This document shows, one piece after another, positions 29,081-37,963 of a DNA stretch of 64,000 nt (position 1 is its first letter; each line of letters starts with the position of its first letter). The stretch is from assembly GCF_002197815.1 (NCBI RefSeq), contig NZ_NIUB01000014.1:1-64000 (forward strand). Direction: 5' to 3'. Made by a program: the position numbers and the translations under genes. The notes under the pieces were generated by a model. It was not told the DNA's origin, ran no database searches, and was given only the letters and a program-made list of their open reading frames with translations. This DNA comes from Pseudomonas oleovorans subsp. oleovorans. GTDB taxonomy: Bacteria > Pseudomonadota > Gammaproteobacteria > Pseudomonadales > Pseudomonadaceae.

Positions 29081-30205
29081 ATGCCTACTCTCGAAACTCC
29101 CTTCGCCAGCCTAGAACTGCAGCGTCAACCGCACCAGGCGAACGAGCCGCTCCAAGCCTTCGACGCCGCCGACGAATACCTGCTCCATCATCTTCATGAG
29201 CATGGCATCGCACCAAGCAGCCGGGGGCTGCTGCTCAACGACAGCTTCGGCGCCCTCGCCTGCTCGCTGGCCGGACGCTGCCATGTGACCAGCAGCGGTG
29301 ACTCGCACCTAGGCTTTCTCGCCTTGCAGAAGAACCTCGCCAGCAATGGCCTGAGTGGCGATACGGTGACCTTTCTGCCGAGCTGCGAAACGCCGCAAGG
29401 GCCGTTCGACTGGATACTGATCCGCGTGCCGAAGACCCTGGCGTTGCTCGAGGAACAACTGATCCGTCTGCACGGCCAGTTGGCACCGAATGCTCGTGTG
29501 GTGGCTGGGGCAATGATCAAACACCTGCCGCGCGCCGCCGGTGATCTGCTGGAGCAATACATAGGCCCGGTGCAAGCCTCGCTAGCCGTGAAGAAAGCCC
29601 GGCTGCTCGTAGCCACGCCTGAAACCAAGGCGGCGCCGCACTCGCCCTACCCCACTCGCTACCACCTGGATAAACCGGCGCTGGAGTTGATCAACCACGC
29701 CAATGTGTTCTGCCGCGACGGCCTGGATATCGGTACACGCGCCTTTCTTCCGCATCTGCCGCGCCACCTCGGCCGCGTCCGCGTCGCCGATCTAGGCTGT
29801 GGTAACGGCGTACTCGGCATCGCCTATGCCCTGGGCAGCCCACAAGCGGAACTGACGCTGGTGGACGAGTCGTACATGGCCGTGCAATCGGCGCAGGAAA
29901 ACTGGCGCGCGGCACTCGGTGAGCGACCGGTGACCATACGCGCTGGCGATGGCCTGGCCGAACAACCGGCCGATTCGCTGGATCTGGTGCTGTGCAACCC
30001 GCCCTTCCACCAGCAGCAGGTGGTCGGTGATTTTCTCGCCTGGCGCATGTTCCAGCAAGCCCGCGCGGCGCTGGTCGCTGGCGGTGAACTGTGGATCGTC
30101 GGCAACCGCCACCTGGGCTACCACGCCAAGCTGGGGCGCCTGTTCCGTGGCGTCGAGCAGGTGGCGGCCAATCCGAAATTCGTGGTGCTCAAGGCGAGAA
30201 AGTGA
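29081..30205 (+). CDS. rlmG: 23S rRNA (guanine-N2) methyltransferase RlmG
   Basis: SAM-dependent methyltransferase that modifies G1835 (E. coli numbering) of 23S rRNA. 374 residues, family length. It has two Rossmann-like halves; the C-terminal one is catalytic, with motif I VADLGCGNGVLGIAYALG (~235) and the guanine-N2 signature CNPPFHQ (~305). The gene has a free-standing position; its upstream region is largely repeat copy E. Confidence 0.92.
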   Translation: MPTLETPFASLELQRQPHQANEPLQAFDAADEYLLHHLHEHGIAPSSRGLLLNDSFGALACSLAGRCHVTSSGDSHLGFLALQKNLASNGLSGDTVTFLPSCETPQGPFDWILIRVPKTLALLEEQLIRLHGQLAPNARVVAGAMIKHLPRAAGDLLEQYIGPVQASLAVKKARLLVATPETKAAPHSPYPTRYHLDKPALELINHANVFCRDGLDIGTRAFLPHLPRHLGRVRVADLGCGNGVLGIAYALGSPQAELTLVDESYMAVQSAQENWRAALGERPVTIRAGDGLAEQPADSLDLVLCNPPFHQQQVVGDFLAWRMFQQARAALVAGGELWIVGNRHLGYHAKLGRLFRGVEQVAANPKFVVLKARK

Positions 30206-30274
30206 CCCGTTGATTGTAACGGCCGAAAAGTATCACTAAAGTGGCACTTTCATCTGCGCAGCGGGCTGCCGTCC

Positions 30275-30532
30275 ATGAAAGTCGAGTTGGTCACCAACCT
30301 GAAGCGACAGGCCACCAAGATTCTGGCCGACCTTCACGAGTCCAAAGAACCTGTACTGATCACCGAGCATGGAATGCCTTCGGCTTATCTGGTGGATGTC
30401 GATGACTACCAGTTCATGCAGAGGCGTCTTGCCCTTCTGGATGCCCTGGCTCGCGGAGAACGTGCCGTAATCGAGGGCAACACCCAGAACCATGAGCAGG
30501 CCAAGGAACGGCTGAGCAAATGGCTGAAATAG
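30275..30532 (+). CDS. Phd/YefM-type antitoxin
   Basis: 85-residue antitoxin candidate: MKVELVTNLKRQATKILADL then EPVLITEHGMPSAYLVDVDDY, the conserved DNA-binding N-terminal fold of Phd/YefM. A charged C-terminal tail would wrap the toxin. It overlaps the toxin gene by 13 bases. Such pairs repress their own promoter; none is identified here with confidence. Confidence 0.9.
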   Translation: MKVELVTNLKRQATKILADLHESKEPVLITEHGMPSAYLVDVDDYQFMQRRLALLDALARGERAVIEGNTQNHEQAKERLSKWLK

Positions 30533-30816
30533 TCTGGACGAACACCGCCCTCGAGCAGCTCGACGATCTCGCGCACTACATCGCCCTCGACAAACCGGAC
30601 GCCGCGCGAGCGCTGGTCAGGAGGGCCGTTGAAACGGTTTCACGGTTAGCAGACTTTCCCCTGTCGGGCCGCGTTCCGGATGAGCTTCCACACTCGGTGT
30701 ACCGCGAAATCGTCATCCCACCCTGCCGAATTTTCTACCGCTATACAGACACAACGGTTTTCATCATCCACATCATGCGAGAGGAGCGCGTGCTGCGCGC
30801 CCACATGCTCGAATGA
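30520..30816 (+). CDS. RelE/ParE-family toxin
   Basis: 98-residue toxin candidate: MAEIVWTNTALEQLDDLAHYI, then FPLSGRVPDELPHSVYREIVIPPCRIFYRY and a terminal VFIIHIMREERVL. The pattern fits the ParE branch of the superfamily (DNA gyrase poison) rather than mRNA-cutting RelE, but the target cannot be settled from sequence. Cotranslated with the antitoxin; ends four bases before the decayed TldD/PmbA gene on the other strand. Confidence 0.88.
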   Translation: MAEIVWTNTALEQLDDLAHYIALDKPDAARALVRRAVETVSRLADFPLSGRVPDELPHSVYREIVIPPCRIFYRYTDTTVFIIHIMREERVLRAHMLE

Positions 30817-30819
30817 GCG

Positions 30820-32137
30820 TCATAACGTCAGGGTAAAGCGCGACAGCAATGCGCCCGGCAAGGCCATCGAGCCCGTCTGCCTGGCCGCCGTAGGTGCCGC
30901 CTGGCAGCAGCTCGGGTTCGCGGGTCAGAGCCTCGAGTTGCGGGCCGAGAAAATCGAACAGCGAATCATCGAAACGCATGGTATTGACCGGTGCCTGGAT
31001 CTGCCCGTCCTCGACCCAGAAGGTGGCGAAGCGGGTCATGCCGGTCAGGCGTGCCGCGGGCAGGTCGGAGAAATTGCCGTACCACAGGTTGCCGATATAC
31101 AGCCCGGTGCCGAGCCGTTGCAGCACATGCTGCTCATCCAGTTCACCGCCATGCATGTGCAAGGACAACGGGTATTCGCCGCTGCACGCGCCATTGGCGA
31201 TCAGTCCATATTCCGCGGCACTGCGTGAGCTGACCAGGCGCTCACCAGCTCGCCCCTGGCTGATCAGGCGCAACGGCTGGCGTGGCCCTTCGGAGGTGAA
31301 AGCCGGCGCCAGGCCACCCTCGATGCGTTCGTCGATCGTCACCAACGGGCTGAGTTCGGCCTTGCCATTGAACAGACGCTGCAAGGGACTACCGCCCGAC
31401 GCCAGCGCCTGGGCGCCGAAGCCCCAGCAACACAGGCTGATCAGCTCTTCCAGCGCCGCAGGCGCCAGATAGGCGCGATAGGCCCCTGGCTGCAGCGCCT
31501 TGGCCGGGCGCCCGAGAAACCCCAGTTGCTGTCGCGCGCCATCGAGCTTGCGAGCGAACGCCTGGGCGTCCCATCGCTCGCCGGCATAGGCGCTTTTCAC
31601 GGCCTGGCCGTTGCCGTGAAAGAGGCTGAATTCGAAGTTGAAACTGCTCGCGGCATACCAGCCGAAGGCGCCCCAGGAACTGGCGAAGCCCTGATACTGC
31701 GGCCCCACGGCCAGAAAGCCGACCAGATCCAGGCCCGTGGCCGCCGCAACGATCTGCTGCGCCATGGCCGCGCTATCCAGCCGCACCGCTTCGCCCGCCA
31801 ACTCGCTGCGCCAGGCGTCGCGGTTCACGCGCAGATAAGGGTCATCACTCAAGGTTGGCAGCACGCCACGCAGGCGCTGCACTATCTGCTGCAGGCGCAG
31901 CAAATCCTCATCGAGCACGCCACTGAGCGCCAGTTTGCTTTCGGCATGGCGCTGGCCCTGGTACAGCGACAGGGTGACGTAGACCTGCTGCACATCGCCT
32001 GCCTGGCGCACCTGGCCCTGGTTGAAACGGATAAAGCTGGACACCTCGGCGCCGTAGGCCAGGGTGAAACCCTCCTCGCCCACGACCTGTGCCTGCAGGT
32101 GCTCCAGCAACGCGCTGAAATGTTGACGTGCATCCAT
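30820..32137 (-). pseudogene. TldD/PmbA (TldE)-family protein with C-terminal frameshift
   Basis: Member of the TldD/PmbA peptide-maturation family, PmbA-like subunit, starting MDARQHFSALLEHLQAQ. It is intact for about 415 residues. In the frame of the body the end reads on to 30773 with an unfamiliar tail. One base out of phase, near 30885 (an extra C in GGCC on the coding strand), the sequence gives MALPGALLSRFTLTL and a stop at 30820, which looks like the true end. The region is 1318 nt, one more than a multiple of three. It overlaps by one base the stop of the broken partner upstream, as in a coupled operon. Confidence 0.7.
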
Positions 32138-32891
32138 CAGGCGGCCCCTCCAAAAACGTCGATATCGGCGAATACACAGGCCGGCGAGGCATGCCCGACG
32201 CGGATCACCTGATTGGGTTCGCCCTTGCCGCAATAGGGCGTGCCCATCACCTCGAAGGTGCTGGCATCGCCGACCGCCTTGAGGTTGCGCCAGAAGCCCG
32301 AGCTGATGCCGCGATAATTGGGATTCTTCACCACGCCCTTGAGTTCGCCGTTTTCGATCAACTGGCCCCACTCGCAGCCGAACTGAAATTTGTTGCGCGC
32401 ATCGTCGATTGACCAGGAGCGGTTGTTGCTCATCAGGATGCCGCGCTCGATGCCGCCGATCAGCTCGGCCTGGCTCTTGTCACCCGGTTCCAGATTGAGA
32501 TCAGCGCCGACTCCGCCATCAGCAGCTCGAACCAGTGGGCGGCGCCCGCCAGCTGCTGCTGGTAACCCGGCATCACATCGTCGCTTTGCTCAGTCGGGTA
32601 CGACAGGCTGGCGAGATCCAGCAGGTTATGCCCGACCAGAGCACGGGCCATCAGCTCGGCACGCTCCAGCGCGGCCTGCAAACCGCCCTGACTGAGCCGC
32701 ATAGGCTTCGACACCGGCGATACGCACGGTGAGCATGGCGCCGGCATCGTCGACGAAGGACGGCGCCTGCGCCACACGCCGGCGTACCAGTAGGATTCCC
32801 GGCTTTCCTGCACATGGCGCAGCGACCAGAAGTCAGCTGTGGTTTTCAGTGCGGCGAAGCGGCGCTGCAGGGTATCGCTGTGGGCGAACAT
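32137..32891 (-). pseudogene. TldD-like metalloprotease, pseudogene
   Basis: Remnant of the TldD-type partner. Reading from MFAHSDTLQRRFAALKTTADFWSLRHV, the family sequence continues in shifting frames: APSFVDDAGAMLTVRIAGVEAY in a second frame, GGLQAALERAELMARAL back in the first, and GADLNLEPGDKSQAELIGGI in a third to the C-terminus FADIDVFGGAA. Breaks lie near 32775, 32700 and 32515. The total is only 755 nt against roughly 1.4 kb for the family; the missing middle includes the HExxxH zinc site. No function expected. Confidence 0.85.
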
Positions 32892-32961
32892 CGGGCCTCC
32901 TTGGCTAGCGACGAAAGGAGGCCAGCATGGGAACAAGCACGCGCCGGGATCAACCGCGGCC

Positions 32962-33108
32962 TCAGCCCGGCGTCCCCAAACCCGCCGCGCTCATGAACTG
33001 GCGCAACAGCCAGGCCACGATGCCCAGCGCTGTGACGCTGCAGGCCCAGATCAGCACCAGCCAACCCAGACGCTGCCACAGCGGTTTCTTCCCTTCGGTT
33101 TCGGTCAT
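32962..33108 (-). CDS. DUF2474 family miniprotein (oxidase-associated)
   Basis: 48-residue single-span membrane protein: MTETEGKKPLWQRLGWLVLIWACSVTALGIVAWLLRQFM. This matches DUF2474, a family usually encoded right after cyanide-insensitive oxidase genes and thought to be a small oxidase subunit or assembly aid (inference by analogy with CydX). Here it is about 200 bases downstream of cioB on the same strand, with repeat copy D lying between. Confidence 0.8.
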   Translation of the reverse strand: MTETEGKKPLWQRLGWLVLIWACSVTALGIVAWLLRQFMSAAGLGTPG

Positions 33109-33118
33109 GACCGTCTCC

Positions 33119-33307
33119 TAAGAACCTGATTCAAAGCCTCGCGAGCTAGAGCCATGCAAGGCGCAACGTTGGTAACAGCCTCCGGCTGGTCAAAGCAGGC
33201 GAGAACCGGTCGGAGTCGCGTTCGACTGTACAAGTGGTACATGAGCAGGCCGAGCCTGCTTTTAACGCCGCAGGGCCGACGCGCAGCAGGCTTTGGACAG
33301 GTTCTCA
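33119..33307 (+). repeat. Palindromic-arm element, copy D
   Basis: 189 bp with arms TAAGAACCTGATTCAAAGCCT and, at the other end, AGGCTTTGGACAGGTTCTCA (one indel, few mismatches when paired). The core GGTCGGAGTCGCGTTCGAC matches other copies. The outer edge of the right arm is the complement of the cioB stop codon TGA. It separates cioB from its DUF2474 companion. Confidence 0.82.
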
Positions 33308-34312
33308 GTGATAGCCGTCATCCACCGTCACCTTGCCTCTAAACACGTAATAGCTCCAGGCGGTGTACATGAGAATGAAGGGGATGATGAACAGCGCGCC
33401 CACCAGCATGAAGCCCTGGCTCTGCGGCGGCGCGGCGGAGTCCCAGATGCTGATCGACGGCGGGATGACGTTCGGCCACAGGCTGATGCCCAGGCCGCTG
33501 TAACCGAGGAAGATCAACGCCAGGGTGAGCAGGAACGGCGAGTAGTTACGGTTGTTGGCCACCGAACGCAGCAGTGCGTATGTGCACAGCAGCACCAGCA
33601 CGGGCACCGGCATGAACCAGAACAGGTTCGGCAGGCTGAACCAACGCTCGGCGATCGCCGGGTGCTCGAACGGCGTCCACAGACTGACGATGCCGGTCAC
33701 CGCCAGCACCACGAACACCAGCGGGCGCGCCATGTCATGCATCTGCTGTTGCAGGCGACCTTCGGTTTTCATGATCAGCCAGGTGCAGCCAAGCAGCGCA
33801 TAGGCAACGATCAGCGCCAGGCCGCAGAACACCGAGAACGGTGTCAGCCAGTCGAACGCACCGCCGGCGAAACTGCGATTGACCACCTCGAAACCGTCGA
33901 TATAGGCACCTAGTGCCACGCCTTGGAAGAAGGTGGCAGTCAGCGAGCCGCCGATGAAGGCCTTATCCCACAGATGGCGCTTGGCGGCCTTGGCCTTGAA
34001 GCGGAACTCGAAAGCCACCCCCCGGAAGATCAGCCCCAGCAGCATCAGGATCAGCGGCAGGTACAGCGCATCCAGCACCACCGCGTAGGCCAGCGGGAAG
34101 GCGCCGAACAGCGCCGCTCCGCCGAGTACCAGCCAGGTTTCGTTGCCGTCCCAGACCGGCGCCACGGTATTCATCATCACATCGCGCTCGCCGTCGTCAC
34201 GGACGAAGGGAAAGAGGATGCCGATGCCCAGATCGAAACCATCCATCACCACATACATCATCACACCGAAGGCGATGATCACCGCCCAGATCAGCGGAAG
34301 GTCGATACCCAT
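33305..34312 (-). CDS. cioB: Cyanide-insensitive ubiquinol oxidase subunit II
   Basis: Subunit II of the bd-type quinol oxidase. 335 residues, about eight to nine membrane segments, beginning MGIDLPLIWAVIIAFGVMMYVVMDGFDLGIGIL, the hallmark CydB/CioB start. Pairs with cioA two bases upstream. Its TGA coincides with the edge of repeat copy D. Confidence 0.95.
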   Translation of the reverse strand: MGIDLPLIWAVIIAFGVMMYVVMDGFDLGIGILFPFVRDDGERDVMMNTVAPVWDGNETWLVLGGAALFGAFPLAYAVVLDALYLPLILMLLGLIFRGVAFEFRFKAKAAKRHLWDKAFIGGSLTATFFQGVALGAYIDGFEVVNRSFAGGAFDWLTPFSVFCGLALIVAYALLGCTWLIMKTEGRLQQQMHDMARPLVFVVLAVTGIVSLWTPFEHPAIAERWFSLPNLFWFMPVPVLVLLCTYALLRSVANNRNYSPFLLTLALIFLGYSGLGISLWPNVIPPSISIWDSAAPPQSQGFMLVGALFIIPFILMYTAWSYYVFRGKVTVDDGYH

Positions 34313-34314
34313 GT

Positions 34315-35754
34315 TCAGTTCCTCTGCGGCAAGGTGTCGGTTTCGCCATCGTCCAGGCCTTCTTCGGCAGCCGACAACGGCCGTGCCGGCGTACGCGGCT
34401 GACCAGGGCCACCGGACGACACTTCCTTGCCCTCATCGAGCTTCGGCCCCTTGCGCACCAGACGCAGCATGTAGCCGATGCCCGCACCGAACAGGACGAA
34501 ATAGACCACCACGAACAGCACCAGGGTGATGCCCAACTGCGTCGCGCTGTGCCCGGACGAAGCATCGGCGGTGCGCATCAGGCCATGGATGATCCACGGC
34601 TGGCGGCCGATCTCGGTGGTGTACCAGCCGGCGAGGATGGCGATGATCCCGCTCGGCCCCATCCACACCGCCAGGTGCAGGAACGGCCGACAGGTGTACA
34701 GGCGGTCGCCGCGGCGCAGCCAGGTGCCCCACAGGCCGACGAAGATCATCATCAGGCCCATGGCAACCATGATGCGGAAAGTCCAGAAGACGATGGTGGA
34801 GTTAGCGCGGTCTTCCGGCGGGAAGTCCTTCAGCGCCGGCACCTGCTTGTCCAGGCTGTGGGTCAGGATCAGGCTGCCGAGCGCGGGGATTTCCACCTTG
34901 AAGCGGGTTTCCTCGCGCTCCATATCCGGCCAGCCGAAGAGGATCAGCGGGGTCGGCTCGTCGCCGACGTTCTCCCAGTGGCCCTCGATGGCGGCAATCT
35001 TCGCCGGCTGATACTTGAGCGTGTTGAGGCCGTGCAGGTCACCGATGAAGGCCTGCACCGGCGCCACCAGCAGGGCCATCCACAGTGCCATCGAGAGCAT
35101 CTTGCGGATCGCCGGGTTGTCACGCCCGCGCAGCAGGTGCCAGGCCGCCGAGGCGCCAACGAAGAAGGCGGTGGCGAGGAACGCCGCCGTAGCCATATGC
35201 GCCAGGCGATAGGGGAACGACGGGTTGAACACCACGGCGAACCAGTCCACCGGAATCACCCGCCCGTCGATGATCTCGAACCCCTGCGGCGTGTGCATCC
35301 AGCTATTGGAGGCGAGAATCCAGAAAGTCGAGATCAGCGTGCCGATGGCCACCATCACCGTGGAGAAGAAGTGCAGGCCCGGCCCGACGCGATTCCAGCC
35401 GAACAGCATGACGCCGAGGAAGCCCGCTTCGAGGAAGAACGCGGTGAGCACCTCGTAGGTCAGCAGCGGCCCGGTGACCGCCCCGGCAAAATCGGAGAAT
35501 GCGCTCCAGTTGGTGCCGAACTGGTAGGCCATGACCAGACCGGAGACCACGCCCATGCCGAAGTTGACCGCGAAGATCTTCGACCAGAAGTGGTAGAGAT
35601 CGCGGTATAGCGTATTGCCGGTCTTCAGCCACAGACCTTCGAGCACCGCCAGATAACTGGCCAGGCCAATGGTGATGGCCGGGAAGACGATGTGGAAGGA
35701 AATGGTGAAGGCAAACTGGATTCGGGCGAGATCAAGCGCCTCTAGACCGAACAT
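34315..35754 (-). CDS. cioA: Cyanide-insensitive ubiquinol oxidase subunit I
   Basis: Catalytic haem subunit of a bd-type quinol oxidase. 479 residues. It has the N-terminal haem-ligand region ARIQFAFTISFHIVFPAITIG and the conserved TEIGRQPWII. The Q-loop between the middle helices is short (GWPDMEREETRFKVEIPALGSLILTHS), which marks the CioA branch rather than the long-loop E. coli CydA. A hydrophilic C-terminal extension is present. An ANR-type box lies about 145 bases upstream. Confidence 0.95.
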   Translation of the reverse strand: MFGLEALDLARIQFAFTISFHIVFPAITIGLASYLAVLEGLWLKTGNTLYRDLYHFWSKIFAVNFGMGVVSGLVMAYQFGTNWSAFSDFAGAVTGPLLTYEVLTAFFLEAGFLGVMLFGWNRVGPGLHFFSTVMVAIGTLISTFWILASNSWMHTPQGFEIIDGRVIPVDWFAVVFNPSFPYRLAHMATAAFLATAFFVGASAAWHLLRGRDNPAIRKMLSMALWMALLVAPVQAFIGDLHGLNTLKYQPAKIAAIEGHWENVGDEPTPLILFGWPDMEREETRFKVEIPALGSLILTHSLDKQVPALKDFPPEDRANSTIVFWTFRIMVAMGLMMIFVGLWGTWLRRGDRLYTCRPFLHLAVWMGPSGIIAILAGWYTTEIGRQPWIIHGLMRTADASSGHSATQLGITLVLFVVVYFVLFGAGIGYMLRLVRKGPKLDEGKEVSSGGPGQPRTPARPLSAAEEGLDDGETDTLPQRN

Positions 35755-35898
35755 GTGGTGTCCTCATTCAGGGTTATCTTGGCCCCGGCACGCAAAGCCG
35801 AGCCACAGACTCCAGGTGTTGGAGTCACACGAGCTGAAATTGTTCTTATGACATACAGTGCAGCCGAACGTCTGCCAGATGAAGCCCGACGTGCAGTA

Positions 35899-35912
35899 TT
35901 GATTTGAATCAA
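35899..35912. promoter_or_regulatory. ANR/FNR box upstream of cioAB
   Basis: TTGATTTGAATCAA is a perfect match to the TTGAT-N4-ATCAA consensus. It lies 145 bases before the cioA start. In P. aeruginosa ANR represses cioAB under low oxygen, so the same control is likely. The rest of 35755-36221 has no gene I would support. Confidence 0.8.
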
Positions 35913-36221
35913 TTTTGCAATGAAAGACTAGCGGCTAAAGGCGCAACAGGCGCTGTGGTGATTTGCCGCGCGACAGGCCACCACCGCACGGCTCCGACGA
36001 GCAATTGCTGAAGAGGCGTTGCAGCAGACGCCGCCTGCTCAGGCATGCCGGTCATTTGAGCCTCGGTGAGCGAGCGCATGGGCGACATGTCGTCGCTCGG
36101 ATCAGGCATGGCGTCTGTTGTCATTCGTCAACGACGCCCATCCGAAGGACAGGCCAATCAGCTCCTGCTTGCAGCGCACAACGTTCGCGCCGAAGCTATG
36201 CGGCTCGAACGGAGCCACACC

Positions 36222-36527
36222 ATGAACCTCGCTGAACTCACCGCCCGCATGCACGCCATTCGCGATCACAACGATTGGCGCCGTTACCAGAGCCCGAAGA
36301 ACCTGGCCATGGCCGCCAGCGTGGAAATGGCCGAGCTGGTGGAGATCTTCCAGTGGCTGAGCGAAGAGCAGTCGCGCCAGCTGTCTGCCGACCAGCTCGC
36401 CCACGCTGGGCAGGAAGTAGCCGACGTGGTGCTCTATCTGCTGCAACTGTGCAATGAACTGGGCCTCGACATGAACCAGGCGGTGCTAGACAAGCTCGCC
36501 GACAACGAACGGCGCTTCCTCAAATGA
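36222..36527 (+). CDS. MazG-like nucleotide pyrophosphohydrolase
   Basis: 101-residue all-alpha NTP pyrophosphatase of the RS21-C6/dCTPase type, a house-cleaning enzyme for non-canonical dNTPs. It has the metal-binding pattern VEMAELVEIFQW (ExxE) and QEVADVVLYLL (ExxD). The start at MNLAELTARMHAIRDHNDWRRYQSPKNLAM is chosen because the family begins there; 52 extra upstream codons are rejected. It overlaps cmoM by four bases. Confidence 0.88.
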   Translation: MNLAELTARMHAIRDHNDWRRYQSPKNLAMAASVEMAELVEIFQWLSEEQSRQLSADQLAHAGQEVADVVLYLLQLCNELGLDMNQAVLDKLADNERRFLK

Positions 36528-37273
36528 GCGACCGCCACTTCGACGAACTCGCCACCCGTTTCGCCGAAAAGATCTATGGCGGCGCCAAGGGTGCCATCCG
36601 CCTCGCCGCGCTGCAGGCCGACCTCGCTGAAGCGCTGCCGGACCGCCCACTGCGCGTGCTGGATGTCGGTGCAGGGCTTGGCCACATGAGCCTGTGGCTG
36701 GCCCAGCGTGGTCACCAGGTCACCCTGGCCGAGCCGGCCGAGCCCATGCTCGAAGGTGCGCGCCAGCGCTTCGCCGAAGCCGGCCAGAGTGCCACGTTCA
36801 TCCAGGCGCCCTGGCAGGAACTGCTCGGCCAGCTGCAAGAGCCCTTCGATCTGGTGCTGTGCCACGCCGTGCTGGAGTGGCTGGCCGAGCCGGCGGCCAT
36901 CCTGCCAGTGCTGCACCAGCTGACGGCCAAGAACGGTTGGTTGTCGCTGGCCTTCTACAACAAGGACGCGCTGATCTACCGCAACCTGCTCAAGGGGCAT
37001 TTTCGCAAACTGCGCAAGGAACACTTCGCCGGCGAGAAACAGAGCCTGACGCCACAGCAACCGGTCGACCCGCGCGAGCTGGCCACGCAACTCGCCGCCG
37101 ACTGGCAGGTCGAAAGCCGTAGCGGCGTACGCGTTTTCCACGATTACATGCCGCAGCAATTCCAGGCCAAGGCCAAGCTGATCGACCTGCTGGAAATGGA
37201 ACTGGCGCACCGCCGCCACCCCAGCTTCGAGGGGCTCGGCCGCTACCTGCACTGGATCTGCCGACCACGCTGA
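36524..37273 (+). CDS. cmoM: tRNA 5-carboxymethoxyuridine methyltransferase CmoM
   Basis: SAM-dependent methyltransferase that converts cmo5U34 to its methyl ester in wobble tRNAs. 249 residues. The family start MSDRHFDELATRFAEKIYGGAKGAIRL is followed by motif I VLDVGAGLGHMSLWLA and LVLCHAVLEWLAEPAAIL. ATGA overlap with the upstream MazG-like gene suggests coupled translation. Confidence 0.9.
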   Translation: MSDRHFDELATRFAEKIYGGAKGAIRLAALQADLAEALPDRPLRVLDVGAGLGHMSLWLAQRGHQVTLAEPAEPMLEGARQRFAEAGQSATFIQAPWQELLGQLQEPFDLVLCHAVLEWLAEPAAILPVLHQLTAKNGWLSLAFYNKDALIYRNLLKGHFRKLRKEHFAGEKQSLTPQQPVDPRELATQLAADWQVESRSGVRVFHDYMPQQFQAKAKLIDLLEMELAHRRHPSFEGLGRYLHWICRPR

Positions 37274-37360
37274 AGTCGCGGCGCACGTGTTGGACGAAGC
37301 CGACAGTCCGGCGTAGCCTGAAAGCCATCGGGGATGTCGCGCGCGACCACGGAGACAACC

Positions 37361-37942
37361 ATGCGCACCGCCATAGCCATACTCATCCTGCCGCTGCTGG
37401 CCGCCTGCCAGAGCCAGAACCCGTACCAGGCCGAATCACTGCCGATGCCGCCGGCACCGCCTGGTGCAGCGACGACCTTCGATCGCAGCGCCTATCCAGC
37501 GGCGCCACGTGATTACGGCCGCTACCGCAGCTGGAGCTGGCTGGATGACCGTGTGCCTGGCGGCGATCAGCTGGCCGACAGCGTCAGCGCCGGCCTCGAC
37601 CAGTACGGCCTGCGTCCGGCACTCAATGGTCCCGGCGACGTGCTGGTCAACGCCCGTATCAGCCAGGAAACCCGACTACGCCAGTATCAGGACAATGTCG
37701 GTGGCTACTACGGCACCGGCAGCCACTGGGACCGCCGCTACGGTGCCTACGGTAACGTCCCTATCGTGCGCACCTATGAACAGAAAGTAGCGGTAGTGCG
37801 CATCGAACTGATCGACCCAAGCGACCGCCAGGTGGTCTGGTCAGGCAGCGGCGAAGCCCTGGCCGGCAAGGACCAGGCGGCGCAGGCCGACGCCATACGC
37901 GCAGCCATCCGCAGCGCGCTGGACGGCTATCCCCCTTATTGA
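37361..37942 (+). CDS. DUF4136 family lipoprotein
   Basis: 193-residue lipoprotein with the signal [16 protein letters not shown] and lipobox LLAAC at Cys16. The mature part has [33 protein letters not shown] and [22 protein letters not shown], the DUF4136 pattern. Residue +2 is Gln, consistent with outer-membrane sorting. Paralogue of the next gene. Function unknown. Confidence 0.85.
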   Translation: MRTAIAILILPLLAACQSQNPYQAESLPMPPAPPGAATTFDRSAYPAAPRDYGRYRSWSWLDDRVPGGDQLADSVSAGLDQYGLRPALNGPGDVLVNARISQETRLRQYQDNVGGYYGTGSHWDRRYGAYGNVPIVRTYEQKVAVVRIELIDPSDRQVVWSGSGEALAGKDQAAQADAIRAAIRSALDGYPPY

Positions 37943-37963
37943 TCGACTGCCCAGGAAAGCATC

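Noticed and set aside
35909-36124. 71-codon minus-strand frame between cioA and the MazG-like gene
   Set aside because: No domain, Ala/Pro/Thr-rich, overlaps the ANR box at its end, no clear ribosome site. Cannot be excluded but not supported.
36066-36221. Upstream extension of the MazG-like protein
   Set aside because: 52 extra residues are low-complexity and absent from the family; ATG 36222 fits the known N-terminus.
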